NCBI GenBank assembly: GCA_965224095.1
Contig: OZ245039.1
Coordinates: 1,550,001-1,614,000, forward strand
Direction: 5' to 3'
Length of the DNA stretch: 64,000 nucleotides
DNA from: JBPEWY01 sp965224095
Lineage (GTDB): Bacteria > Bacteroidota > Bacteroidia > Flavobacteriales > Flavobacteriaceae
Position numbers and translations under genes: made by a program
Notes under the pieces: generated by a model
What the model saw: the letters and a program-made list of their open reading frames with translations, nothing else
What the model was told of the DNA's origin: nothing
Databases searched by the model: none
Shown: in pieces, positions 26,266-34,785 of the stretch
Numbering within the stretch: the first letter of the stretch is position 1
Layout: the number at the start of each line of letters is the position of its first letter

Positions 26266-28254
26266 ATGACTTTTGAAGAACAGATTTTACAAGGAATCCC
26301 GGAGCAATTGCCTCCATTAAAACCCTACGATCCAAATATTAATCACGCGCCCAAGCGAAAGGAAATACTCAACCAATCAGAAAAAAAACTAGCCCTTAAA
26401 AATGCATTGCGTTATTTTGATGTAAAGCATCACAAAATACTCTTACCCGAGTTTCAGAAAGAACTGGAAGACTTCGGACGTATTTATATGTATCGCTTCA
26501 GACCGGATTATAAAATGTATGCGCGTCCTATAGATGCATATCCCGGGAAAAGCAGGCAAGCCAGAGCCATTATGTTAATGATTCAAAACAATCTGGACTA
26601 TGCCGTAGCACAACACCCGCACGAACTTATTACTTACGGAGGTAATGGAGCCGTGTTTCAGAATTGGGCACAATACCTGTTGTGTATGCAGTATCTGGCC
26701 ACTATGACTGACCAACAAACCCTCGTTATGTATTCCGGACATCCTCTTGGTTTATTTCCATCACATAAAGATGCTCCCAGAGCAGTGGTAACCAACGGCA
26801 TGATGATTCCAAATTATTCCAAACAGGACGATTGGGAAAAATTCAACGCCCTTGGAGTTACCCAATACGGCCAAATGACTGCCGGAAGCTATATGTATAT
26901 AGGTCCGCAGGGTATTGTACACGGCACTACCATCACCGTTTTAAACGGAGGTAGAAAAATATCTAAAAATGGAGAAGGCCTGGAAGGAAAACTCTTTTTA
27001 ACAGCCGGATTAGGGGGCATGAGTGGTGCTCAACCCAAAGCGGGGAATATTGCCGGTTGTATTACGGTTTGTGCCGAAGTAAATCCGAAGGCAACTCAAA
27101 CCAGACACTCACAGGGTTGGGTTGATGAGGTTATTGACAATTTGGATGAACTGGTATCCAGGGTAAGGAAAGCCAAAACCGCCAGGGAAATTGTATCGAT
27201 TGCCTATCAGGGAAATATCGTGGATGTATGGGAGACTTTTGATAAAGAAAATATTTACGTTGACCTCGGAAGCGATCAAACTTCTTTACACAATCCCTGG
27301 GCAGGAGGTTATTATCCGGTTGGTCTTGATTATGAGGAAAGTAATATCCTTATGGCAGAAAACCCCGAATTATTTAAAGAAAAGGTCCAGGAAAGCCTTC
27401 GTCGTCATGCTTCGGCCATTAATAAGCACACGGCCAAAGGCACGTATTTTTTTGATTACGGAAATGCTTTTTTACTGGAAGCGTCCCGCGCGGGAGCCGA
27501 TGTAATGGCTAAGAATGGTACAGCCTTCAAATACCCCAGTTATGTGCAGGATATAATGGGGCCCATGTGCTTCGATTACGGATTTGGCCCCTTCAGATGG
27601 GTGTGTTGTTCCGGAAATCCGGAAGATCTGGATAAAACCGATGCTATAGCCTGTAGGGTATTGGAAGACATTATGGCTAATTCTCCAACGGAAATCCAAC
27701 AACAAATGGCCGATAATATCAGATGGATCAAAGGTGCCCGGGAAAACAAATTGGTAGTAGGCTCTCAAGCAAGAATTTTATATGCCGATGCGGAAGGAAG
27801 GGTTAAAATTGCGAGCGCCTTTAATAACGCAATTGCCAATGGGGAAATAGGATCTGTGGTTTTGGGAAGAGATCACCATGATGTTTCGGGAACAGATTCT
27901 CCCTATCGTGAAACCTCCAATATTTACGACGGGTCGCAATTCACAGCCGATATGGCTATCCATAACGTAATTGGAGACAGTTTCCGTGGTGCAACCTGGG
28001 TTAGTATTCACAACGGCGGTGGTGTTGGATGGGGGGAAGTAATAAACGGAGGCTTCGGCATGGTTCTTGATGGCACTAAGGATGCGGAAAGACGCTTACA
28101 AAGTATGCTTTTCTGGGATGTAAACAACGGTATAGCACGTAGAAGCTGGGCGCGGAATGACGAGGCTGTTTTTGCCATTAAACGCGCTATGGAAGTGGAG
28201 CCTCGGTTGAGAGTGACATTGCCCAATACAGTTGATGAGTCTCTTTTGGATTAA
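26266..28254 (+). CDS. hutU: Urocanate hydratase (long form)
   Basis: A 662-aa NAD-dependent enzyme that converts urocanate to imidazolonepropionate in histidine breakdown. Signatures: ITYGGNGAVFQNWAQYLLCM, LVMYSGHPLGLFPSH, ITVLNGGRKISKNGEGLEG, the glycine-rich LTAGLGGMSGAQPKA, the FGPFRWVCCSGNPEDLDKTD Cys motif and WVSIHNGGGVGWGEVINGG. Bacterial HutU is usually about 555 aa; this long type is nearer the length of the eukaryotic enzyme. No hutH, hutI or hutG is adjacent. A DUF4136 lipoprotein gene follows after 29 nt. No clear promoter box was found in the 170 nt upstream. Confidence 0.95.
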   Translation: MTFEEQILQGIPEQLPPLKPYDPNINHAPKRKEILNQSEKKLALKNALRYFDVKHHKILLPEFQKELEDFGRIYMYRFRPDYKMYARPIDAYPGKSRQARAIMLMIQNNLDYAVAQHPHELITYGGNGAVFQNWAQYLLCMQYLATMTDQQTLVMYSGHPLGLFPSHKDAPRAVVTNGMMIPNYSKQDDWEKFNALGVTQYGQMTAGSYMYIGPQGIVHGTTITVLNGGRKISKNGEGLEGKLFLTAGLGGMSGAQPKAGNIAGCITVCAEVNPKATQTRHSQGWVDEVIDNLDELVSRVRKAKTAREIVSIAYQGNIVDVWETFDKENIYVDLGSDQTSLHNPWAGGYYPVGLDYEESNILMAENPELFKEKVQESLRRHASAINKHTAKGTYFFDYGNAFLLEASRAGADVMAKNGTAFKYPSYVQDIMGPMCFDYGFGPFRWVCCSGNPEDLDKTDAIACRVLEDIMANSPTEIQQQMADNIRWIKGARENKLVVGSQARILYADAEGRVKIASAFNNAIANGEIGSVVLGRDHHDVSGTDSPYRETSNIYDGSQFTADMAIHNVIGDSFRGATWVSIHNGGGVGWGEVINGGFGMVLDGTKDAERRLQSMLFWDVNNGIARRSWARNDEAVFAIKRAMEVEPRLRVTLPNTVDESLLD

Positions 28255-28283
28255 AAATATGTCAAACTCAAAAGCAAATAAAT

Positions 28284-28814
28284 ATGAGAAACCTTAAACT
28301 CCTTTTACCGGTTGCCCTGGTGTTACTGGTAAGTTCCTGTGTGTCGGTACGTACCGTTGCCGATTACGACAAGGAAGCAAATTTTAACGAGTATAAAAGC
28401 TTTGCCTTTTATAAGCCCGGAATAGATAAGGCCGAAATATCGGACCTGGATAAAAAACGTATTCTAAGAGCTATTGAAGCCGAAATGGTTGCCAAAGGTT
28501 TTACCAAATCGGAAACCCCGGATTTATTGGTAAGCATTTTTACTAAAGAAAGGGAACGTATTAATGTATATAACGATTACTGGGGTCCCCGATGGTATTG
28601 GAATCCCTGGTGGTGGGGACCTAACTACAATACGGTTTCATCGAGAACCGAAGGTTCTCTGTATATCGACCTGATTGATGCCAAGAAAAAAGAACTGGTA
28701 TGGCAGGGAAAAGGAAGCGGGTATCTGACCCGAAATGTTGATCGAAAAGACGAAAGGATTCGGGAATTCGTTACAGAAATCCTGAAGAAATATCCTCCTA
28801 TGGCCTCAAATTAA
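28284..28814 (+). CDS. DUF4136 lipoprotein
   Basis: A 176-aa predicted lipoprotein (SSC lipobox at about 18-20). The DUF4136 pattern is seen: DYDKEANFNEYKSFAFY, a pair of helices with KGFTKSETPDLLVSIF, a Trp-rich stretch WGPRWYWNPWWWGP (about 92-115), then SLYIDLIDAKKKELVWQGKG. Function unknown; the family is common in Bacteroidetes and Proteobacteria envelopes. It lies 29 nt after hutU and is followed by a terminator, so it may share the hutU transcript. Confidence 0.88.
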   Translation: MRNLKLLLPVALVLLVSSCVSVRTVADYDKEANFNEYKSFAFYKPGIDKAEISDLDKKRILRAIEAEMVAKGFTKSETPDLLVSIFTKERERINVYNDYWGPRWYWNPWWWGPNYNTVSSRTEGSLYIDLIDAKKKELVWQGKGSGYLTRNVDRKDERIREFVTEILKKYPPMASN

Positions 28815-28820
28815 ACAAAG

Positions 28821-28844
28821 CCGCTTCGAAAGAAGCGGTTTTTT
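28821..28844 (+). terminator. Intrinsic terminator
   Basis: CCGCTTC (28821-28827), GAAA loop and GAAGCGG (28832-28838), followed by six T residues. It ends the hutU/DUF4136 transcript. Confidence 0.88.
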
Positions 28845-28876
28845 ATATTCAATATCATTTAATAGTTCTAATTTTA

Positions 28877-28895
28877 AACCTCGTAAAAAGAGGTT
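28877..28895 (+). other. Small hairpin abutting a start codon
   Basis: AACCTC (28877-28882) and GAGGTT (28890-28895) form a 6-bp stem with a 7-nt loop directly against the ATG at 28896. It could influence initiation at that start codon, or be chance. No T-run follows, so it is not a terminator. Confidence 0.35.
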
Positions 28896-30368
28896 ATGAA
28901 AAATACAGCTAACGACCTGCATGATATTTCTCAGGTGGTATTAGAACATCTATGTGAATACATAAACACCAGTCAGCAAGGAAAAGATAAAGTGTTAAAG
29001 CAGCCCCCTCCTGAGGTTATTGCCCGTTCCCTGAACATAAAGCACTATATCCAACAGGGCGGGATTCACAGGGAAGGAACTCATGATTTTATGAAGTACT
29101 ACCTGGAGTATTCGCAACACCTTCACCATCCCAAATATCTGGGGCACCAGGTTCCGGGGCCGCATATAGCCTCCGGAATTGCCGATTTTATACATGGCGT
29201 TATCAACAACCCTATGAGCATCTACGAAATGGGGCCTTCTGCCGCCGTTATAGAGCGTGTTGTTATTCACTGGATGCTGGATAAAATAGGGTGGTTTAAG
29301 GGAACCGATCTAACCGATTTTAGTCATATCCCCGGTAATGGTGGTGGATTCCTTACCCATGGGGGTTCGCTCGCAAACTTAACCGCTCTTTTAGCGGCCA
29401 GAGCTGCAGTTGCTCCAGATGCATGGACCGAAGGAACACCATCGGATCTTGTGGTCCTGGTTCCGGAAGAATCGCATTATTCCGTGGCTCGCTCTATTGC
29501 TATTATGGGATTGGGTCATCAGGCTATTGTTCCGGTAAAAACAAACAACCTGAAAGTACTACAGCCTGAATACTTACAACCTGTATACAGGCAGGTACTA
29601 AAAGAAGGAAAACGAGTTATGGCTGTGGTTGCCAATGCATGTACTACCGCAACAGGCTTGTATGATCCGCTGGATGAAATCGGGCAGTTCTGCCAGGAAA
29701 ACGGATTATGGCTTCACGTGGATGGTGCCCATGGGGCAAGTGCCCTTATATCGGAAAAAGAGCGTATCCTGCTTAAAGGAGTGGAACGTGCAGATTCCCT
29801 GATCTGGGATGCCCATAAAATGCTACGGACTTCAGCACTTGCTGCTGCCGTACTATTCCGGGATCGGAAACCCATGGAAACTATCTTCCGGCAAAAAGGA
29901 AGTTATTTGTTCCACGAAAAGGAAGAAATTGGTTTTGATACCATGCCTTACACGCTGGAATGTACCAAAGCGGGAATCGGTACTAAATTGTTTTGGGTAC
30001 TCGCCGCTGAAGGCGAAAAAGGGCTGGCTGGTTATGTGGAGCATGTGCATAAACAAACCGCTGATTTTTACGGGCTCATAGTAAATACACCCGATTTTAA
30101 TTGCCCGTATACTCCAGAATCTAATATCCTGTGTTTTCAGTATACCAAATACGGTACTGACAATGCGTTCCAGTTAGCTATTCGCAATGAATTGGTGAAA
30201 AGAGGGAATTATTATATCACTTCTACCGAATTAAACGGAATCCGTTATTTGCGAATTGTAGTGCTAAGCGACTTAACCGAAAAAAAGCATATTGAAAGTT
30301 TATTAGCCGAAGTGGAAATCGTTGCAGAGGATTTATATGAAAAACGGGAAAGGGATTCTAATTTCTGA
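28896..30368 (+). CDS. PLP-dependent group II-type decarboxylase
   Basis: A 490-aa fold-type I PLP enzyme of the glutamate/diaminobutyrate/aromatic amino-acid decarboxylase superfamily. Signatures: GGFLTHGGSLANLTALLAAR, EESHYSVARSIAIMG, LWLHVDGAHGASALISEKER (PLP-binding Asp) and SLIWDAHKMLRTSALA with the Schiff-base Lys. It should decarboxylate an amino acid; the substrate is not evident from sequence. A terminator precedes it, and no clear TAnnTTTG box was found in the 51-nt gap. The stop codon TGA is part of the first unit of a heptamer array. Confidence 0.88.
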   Translation: MKNTANDLHDISQVVLEHLCEYINTSQQGKDKVLKQPPPEVIARSLNIKHYIQQGGIHREGTHDFMKYYLEYSQHLHHPKYLGHQVPGPHIASGIADFIHGVINNPMSIYEMGPSAAVIERVVIHWMLDKIGWFKGTDLTDFSHIPGNGGGFLTHGGSLANLTALLAARAAVAPDAWTEGTPSDLVVLVPEESHYSVARSIAIMGLGHQAIVPVKTNNLKVLQPEYLQPVYRQVLKEGKRVMAVVANACTTATGLYDPLDEIGQFCQENGLWLHVDGAHGASALISEKERILLKGVERADSLIWDAHKMLRTSALAAAVLFRDRKPMETIFRQKGSYLFHEKEEIGFDTMPYTLECTKAGIGTKLFWVLAAEGEKGLAGYVEHVHKQTADFYGLIVNTPDFNCPYTPESNILCFQYTKYGTDNAFQLAIRNELVKRGNYYITSTELNGIRYLRIVVLSDLTEKKHIESLLAEVEIVAEDLYEKRERDSNF

Positions 30369-30440
30369 TTCCTGATTCCTGATTCCTGATTCCTGATTCC
30401 TGATTGCTGATTGCTGATTGCTGATTGCTGATTGCTGATT
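30365..30440. repeat. Heptanucleotide tandem array CTGATTC/CTGATTG
   Basis: Ten full 7-bp units: five CTGATTC (30365-30399) then five CTGATTG (30400-30434), plus a partial copy. It begins inside the stop codon of the decarboxylase gene. Perfect copies with one switch of the last base suggest slippage after a point change. A related array lies at 31452-31493. Confidence 0.95.
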
Positions 30441-30468
30441 TAAAATTTGTTCTTAAAATATTTTATAT

Positions 30469-30492
30469 AGTTAGGATTCCTTACTATATTTG
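30469..30492 (+). promoter_or_regulatory. Operator and -7 box before the thioredoxin-like gene
   Basis: Inverted repeat AGTTAG-GATTC-CTTACT (30469-30485, one mismatched pair), extending outward with matching ATAT/ATAT. It runs straight into TATATTTG (30485-30492), an exact Bacteroidetes -7 box. The -33 region has no clear TTTG. The same sequence motif recurs before the marR gene at 30788-30804. Confidence 0.65.
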
Positions 30493-30534
30493 TACTCTAT
30501 TGTTCAAACAAACTTTTAATAAAAATTCTTAATC

Positions 30535-30768
30535 ATGAGTAAATCAATTTTTTATCACGCCGGATGTCCGGTTTGCGTTAGCGCTGAAACCGATCTTTTA
30601 AATCTTATTAACCCAAACAACGTAGAAGTCGTTCATTTGGGAGAAAACAAGAGCCGTATTCCGGAAGCTGAGAATGCAGGAGTTCAGTCGGTACCTGCAT
30701 TACTAACGCCCAATGGTCATGTGTTACATATTAATTTTGGGGCTTCCCTGGCTGATGTAAAAGGTTAA
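30535..30768 (+). CDS. Thioredoxin-like protein with CPVC motif
   Basis: A 77-aa single-domain protein with a thioredoxin-fold start, SIFYHAGCPVCVSAETDL (Cys11 and Cys14), and a cis-Pro-like site SVPALLTPNGHVLHINFG (about 55-72). It is close in size to glutaredoxins. It probably acts in thiol-disulfide exchange; the partner is unknown. No signal peptide, so cytoplasmic. It is the first gene of a two-gene cassette with a MarR regulator. Both promoters carry the same inverted repeat, suggesting control by that regulator. Confidence 0.8.
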   Translation: MSKSIFYHAGCPVCVSAETDLLNLINPNNVEVVHLGENKSRIPEAENAGVQSVPALLTPNGHVLHINFGASLADVKG

Positions 30769-30776
30769 TCTTTTTT

Positions 30777-30807
30777 TTGTCTTAATTAGTTAGGATTACT
30801 AACTTAG
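30777..30807 (+). promoter_or_regulatory. Promoter and operator of the marR gene
   Basis: TTG (30777-30779), a 20-nt spacer and TAACTTAG (30800-30807; one mismatch to TAnnTTTG). The perfect inverted repeat AGTTAG-GATTA-CTAACT (30788-30804) lies between the two boxes. This is where a repressor would block polymerase, and the half-site matches the one before the thioredoxin-like gene. Confidence 0.65.
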
Positions 30808-30837
30808 CCTGTTGAATAATATTGACAGGCTATTTGT

Positions 30838-31440
30838 ATGGATAAAAGTGTATTTAATACTGAGTTTCAACAGCGTCATGTTGCCTACAAAACCGTAGTG
30901 GGGCTGGAACGTATATCGGAAGTATTCCGGACTCTTCTTTGGGAACATGGCAAGCAGCATAACTTAAGTCCGATTCAGATACAGATCTTAATTTTCATTG
31001 CATACCATAAAGAAGTGCTTTGTACGGTTAGTCATCTGGCCCTGGAATTTAATGTAACAAAGCCTACCATCAGCGATGCGGTTAAAGTACTTCTTCAAAA
31101 GGACTTAATTAAAAAAACCACTTCATCTTCAGACAGTAGAAGTTATGCAATAACTTTATCGGCAAAAGGACAAAAGCTGGTTAAAGCCGTAGAAAACTTT
31201 GCCGATCCCATTAAAGATTTCCTTATGACTTATGACGATACCTCCTTAGGAGTGGCCTATGAGCTTATTACCAAACTGATTAAAAGCCTAAACGCTGCCG
31301 GGGTATTAAGTGTACAGCGCCATTGTTTTAATTGTCGGTTTTTTGGTTCGGAAAAAGGAGCGCCATTTTGTGCATATCTCAATGAAACTCTGCAACACAC
31401 GGATATACGTATTGACTGTCCCGAATTTGAATCGGTTTGA
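30838..31440 (+). CDS. MarR-family regulator with C-terminal four-cysteine cluster
   Basis: A 200-aa winged-helix regulator. The MarR DNA-binding core (about 35-135) includes LALEFNVTKPTISDAVKVLL, the recognition helix, and the wing SSDSRSYAITLSAKGQKL. The last 40 residues add RHCFNCRFF, then APFCAYLN and RIDCPEFE: Cys163, Cys166, Cys178 and Cys194. These could hold a metal or Fe-S cluster or act as a thiol sensor. It likely represses itself and the upstream thioredoxin-like gene. The ATG at 30838 lies 31 nt after the -7 box. Confidence 0.88.
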   Translation: MDKSVFNTEFQQRHVAYKTVVGLERISEVFRTLLWEHGKQHNLSPIQIQILIFIAYHKEVLCTVSHLALEFNVTKPTISDAVKVLLQKDLIKKTTSSSDSRSYAITLSAKGQKLVKAVENFADPIKDFLMTYDDTSLGVAYELITKLIKSLNAAGVLSVQRHCFNCRFFGSEKGAPFCAYLNETLQHTDIRIDCPEFESV

Positions 31441-31451
31441 TGCTATGGTTG

Positions 31452-31493
31452 CTGATTTCTCATTTCTAATTTCTAATTTCTGATTTCTGATTT
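31452..31493. repeat. Degenerate heptamer array CTNATTT
   Basis: Six 7-bp units: CTGATTT, CTCATTT, CTAATTT, CTAATTT, CTGATTT, CTGATTT. It is related to the array at 30365-30440 and in the same orientation. It lies between the convergent marR and E1 dehydrogenase genes. The rest of the gap up to 31555 holds nothing recognisable. Confidence 0.9.
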
Positions 31494-31555
31494 CGGGTTA
31501 TTTGATTCTCCTTTACGATAGAGTAATAACTTATTGTACATTAAAACAGGGGCTG

Positions 31556-33628
31556 TTAGTACCGCAGCAGTTCGTCTATTTTCTTTCGTACTTTTTCGGT
31601 TGACGGAATCATGGTTTGTTCCAAAGTAGAATTTAAGGGTATTGCCGGCATATTTTCACTTCCAATGGTCATTACCGGAGCGTCTAAATATGAGAAGCAA
31701 ACCTCCTGAATCTTCCCCGCCAGTGCTCTGGCAAAACTGTTATTATCCGGTTCTTCGGTAATCACCAGACATTTACCTGTTTTTTTAACCGATTCCATCA
31801 CCGTTTTTTCATCAAGGGGATACAAGGTTCTCAGGTCGATCACTTCCGCCCGGTCCCGTAATCCTTTTGTGGCGTTCATGGCCCAGTGTACTCCCATTCC
31901 ATAACTCACTACGGTAAGTATTTCGGTTTCTTCCTGTTTCCATATCTCCTGAAGTATATTGGCCTTTCCAAAAGGTAATATATAGTCTTCGGCAGGTTCA
32001 ACAGCGGTAGCCCCCTTAGTTCCGGGCACCTTACTCCAGTAAAGCCCTTTGTGCTCTAAAATTACCACCGGATTCGGATCGTAATAGGCTGCTTTCATCA
32101 AGCCTTTCAGATCGGCACCATTACTGGGATATGCAATTTTTATTCCCCTAATATTACTTACCACACTTTCTACGGAAGAAGAATGGTAAGGCCCTCCGCT
32201 TCCATAAGCGCCTATGGGTACTCGTAAGATCATGCTTACCGGCCATTTCCCATTAGACAGATAACAGGATCTGCTTACTTCTGTAAATAACTGATTAAGT
32301 CCCGGCCAGATATAATCGGCAAACTGCACCTCCACAATAGGTTTTAGTCCTACGGCGCTCATCCCTACCGTAGACCCTACAATAAATGCTTCCTGAATGG
32401 GGGTATTAAAAACACGATCGTCTCCAAACTTCTGAGCCAGGGTAGCTGCTTCTCTGAATACACCGCCCAATCTTCCCCCTACATCCTGTCCGTACAGCAA
32501 ACATTCCTTATGTTTTTTCATCAACTCTTCTACGGCAAAGAGTGCACAGTCTACCATCACCACCTTTTCTCCTTTTTCAGGTGTTCTGGTTCCGGTTTCT
32601 TTTGTAATAGGCGTAGGAGCAAAATCGTGTGTAAACAGATCTTCCGGTCCTGGGTCTTCTGCCTGTAAGGCTTTCTTATAGTCCGCTTTTACCTTTCTGA
32701 TGGAAACGGCCTCCATGGCAGCTATTTCATCCGCGGTAAATCCGCGATCCAGTAGTTGTTTTTTAATAACCGGATAGGGATCTCTGGATTTAGCCTCATC
32801 CAGATCGTCGCGATACCATTCCATTCGCACTCCGGAAGTATGATGGTTTAATAAGGGGACTTTAGCATGTACCAGAAAAGGTCTTCTTTCCTCTCTGATG
32901 GATTGGATCACATTTTGCAAAGCTGCATAGCTCTCCATAAAATTTGCGCCGTCTATGGAAACGGCCTCCAAACCGTGAAATCCGGCCGCGTACTCAGCTG
33001 CGTTCTGCGCGCGCGTTTCCGCTTCATTTGCCGATATATCCCAGCCGTTATCCTGAACGAGATACAGTATAGGCATTTGTTTGAGGGCGGCCATTTGAAA
33101 AGCCTCGGCTATTTCACCTTCGGTTACCGAAGCATCTCCCAATGAGCAAACAGTAATCGGCAATAATTTTCTGGATTCCTTATAGGGTGATTTTATTGCA
33201 TTTTGATCTCCAATTTCCAGCTTTTCCCTGTATTGCATTCCCATGGCCACACCGGTTGCCGGAATAGCCTGCATTCCCGTGGCCGATGATTGATGTGGGA
33301 TTTTCGGTTTGTCATCTTCCCTAAGGCTGGGATGTGAATAATAAGTTCTTCCCCCTGAAAAAGGATCGTCTCGTTTTGCCATTAGCTGAAGCATTAATTC
33401 GTAGGGTTGCATTCCTAATGCCAGCAGCATTGCATCGTCACGATAATACGGAAAAGCGTAATCCTGTGGCAGCAATTGCATTCCCAAAGCAATTTGCACC
33501 GCTTCGTGCCCGCGTGAAGTGGCGTGGACATATTTTGAAACTACCTTGAAGTTTTCCTCGTAGAGGGCTGTCATAGCCTTGGCTGTACAAAGGGTGGTAA
33601 AAGCCTTCTTTAATATCTTTTTATTCAT
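31556..33628 (-). CDS. 2-oxoacid dehydrogenase E1, fused alpha and beta subunits
   Basis: A 690-aa thiamine diphosphate enzyme. The alpha half (about 1-330) has the ThDP motif SLGDASVTEGEIAEAFQMAA, ending in QDNGWDIS. The beta half (about 355-690) includes LLYGQDVGGRLGGVFREAA, NTPIQEAFIVGSTVGMSAVG and VVSYGMGVHWA. Length and fusion fit the branched-chain-type E1 of Bacteroidetes. It should decarboxylate a branched-chain or related 2-oxo acid and pass the acyl group to E2. The matching E2 and an aminotransferase lie upstream in the same direction. No E3 (lpd) is nearby. Confidence 0.93.
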   Translation of the reverse strand: MNKKILKKAFTTLCTAKAMTALYEENFKVVSKYVHATSRGHEAVQIALGMQLLPQDYAFPYYRDDAMLLALGMQPYELMLQLMAKRDDPFSGGRTYYSHPSLREDDKPKIPHQSSATGMQAIPATGVAMGMQYREKLEIGDQNAIKSPYKESRKLLPITVCSLGDASVTEGEIAEAFQMAALKQMPILYLVQDNGWDISANEAETRAQNAAEYAAGFHGLEAVSIDGANFMESYAALQNVIQSIREERRPFLVHAKVPLLNHHTSGVRMEWYRDDLDEAKSRDPYPVIKKQLLDRGFTADEIAAMEAVSIRKVKADYKKALQAEDPGPEDLFTHDFAPTPITKETGTRTPEKGEKVVMVDCALFAVEELMKKHKECLLYGQDVGGRLGGVFREAATLAQKFGDDRVFNTPIQEAFIVGSTVGMSAVGLKPIVEVQFADYIWPGLNQLFTEVSRSCYLSNGKWPVSMILRVPIGAYGSGGPYHSSSVESVVSNIRGIKIAYPSNGADLKGLMKAAYYDPNPVVILEHKGLYWSKVPGTKGATAVEPAEDYILPFGKANILQEIWKQEETEILTVVSYGMGVHWAMNATKGLRDRAEVIDLRTLYPLDEKTVMESVKKTGKCLVITEEPDNNSFARALAGKIQEVCFSYLDAPVMTIGSENMPAIPLNSTLEQTMIPSTEKVRKKIDELLRY

Positions 33629-33688
33629 TTAAAACCATTCTGTTTTAAGTTGTCATACCCGAATTCTGTTTGTATCTCATCAAAAGAT

Positions 33689-34765
33689 TTAGGTAGAAAC
33701 TACCGGGTTGGCCTCAACCGGAACCATCCAACCGTACTTGTCTTCTCCTTTACCCGCGCGTATGGTATTCATTGTTTGGGTAACCCATTCGGCTACCGGG
33801 TTGTTATCGGACACTTCAATTATCTGATCTCCAAATCCTATTTCCGCGATCTTCGCGATAAATACCGCTGTACCGGTTCCAAAGGCCTCTTCCAGGGCTC
33901 CGCTATCTGCCGCTTCAATAATCTCATCAATCGTAATAGGGCGCTCAATGACCGCGTATCCCTTATCCTTTAGTAAAGTAATTACACTGTCTCTGGTTAT
34001 TCCCGCCAAAATAGAGCCATCCAGGCTGGGTGTAATAAATTCTCCATTTATTTTAAAGAAGATATTCATGGTTCCAACTTCCTGAATATATTTATGCTCT
34101 AAGGCATCCAGCCAAAGTACCTGATCGTATCCTTTTTCCTTGGCCTTCTCCGTGGGCAAAATGGCGGCCGCATAATTACCGGCGGCTTTTGCTTCTCCGG
34201 TTCCGCCGTCAGCTGCGCGTATGTATTTGGTTTCCGCCCAGAGTTTAATCCGCTTACTATAAAGAGGCCCCGAAGGCGAACATATAATCATAAATTTATA
34301 TCGGGTAGCTGCTCGCATTCCGATAAATCCTTCATCGGCAAACATAAAAGGGCGGATATACAATGCACTGCCCGCCATCGGAGGTATCCATTGTGCATCT
34401 GTTCCCACTAACAGATGAAGTCCCTGCAAAAACAACGTTTCCGGAATGGCAGGCATCCCCATGCGCTCTGCACTAAAATTCAATCGTTTTGCATTTTGTT
34501 CCGGGCGAAACATCAGCGGGTTTCCATCATGACTCAAAGTTGCTTTCATTCCTTCAAAGATGGCCTGCCCGTAATGAAGCGACATGGCTGCGGGATGCAT
34601 GGAGATATTATCCATAGGGACTAACCGGGCATTCATCCATTGTCCGTTTTCATAATCAACAATAAACATATGATCGGTAAAAGTTCTCCCTAATGGGATA
34701 TTATTAAAATCTAACTCCGAAAGCCTTGATTTTGTAGTTTTTTGAATTGTAATATTATGTGACAT
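33689..34765 (-). CDS. ilvE: Branched-chain-type aminotransferase (IlvE-like)
   Basis: A 358-aa fold-type IV PLP aminotransferase. Recognisable are LHYGQAIFEGMKA near the N-terminus, the AAGNYAAAILPTEKAKEKGY stretch, the Schiff-base Lys region LDALEHKYIQEVGTMN, and the PLP-phosphate site ILAGITRDSVITLL. It interconverts branched-chain, and possibly aromatic, amino acids and 2-oxo acids. It sits between the E2 gene (20 nt upstream) and the E1 gene (60 nt downstream), so it likely feeds their substrate. Confidence 0.93.
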   Translation of the reverse strand: MSHNITIQKTTKSRLSELDFNNIPLGRTFTDHMFIVDYENGQWMNARLVPMDNISMHPAAMSLHYGQAIFEGMKATLSHDGNPLMFRPEQNAKRLNFSAERMGMPAIPETLFLQGLHLLVGTDAQWIPPMAGSALYIRPFMFADEGFIGMRAATRYKFMIICSPSGPLYSKRIKLWAETKYIRAADGGTGEAKAAGNYAAAILPTEKAKEKGYDQVLWLDALEHKYIQEVGTMNIFFKINGEFITPSLDGSILAGITRDSVITLLKDKGYAVIERPITIDEIIEAADSGALEEAFGTGTAVFIAKIAEIGFGDQIIEVSDNNPVAEWVTQTMNTIRAGKGEDKYGWMVPVEANPVVST

Positions 34766-34785
34766 AATCTGTTATTTATGGGGTT

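Noticed and set aside
30365..30440. CRISPR-like repeat array
   Set aside because: Units are 7 bp without spacers, so it is a simple tandem repeat, not a CRISPR.
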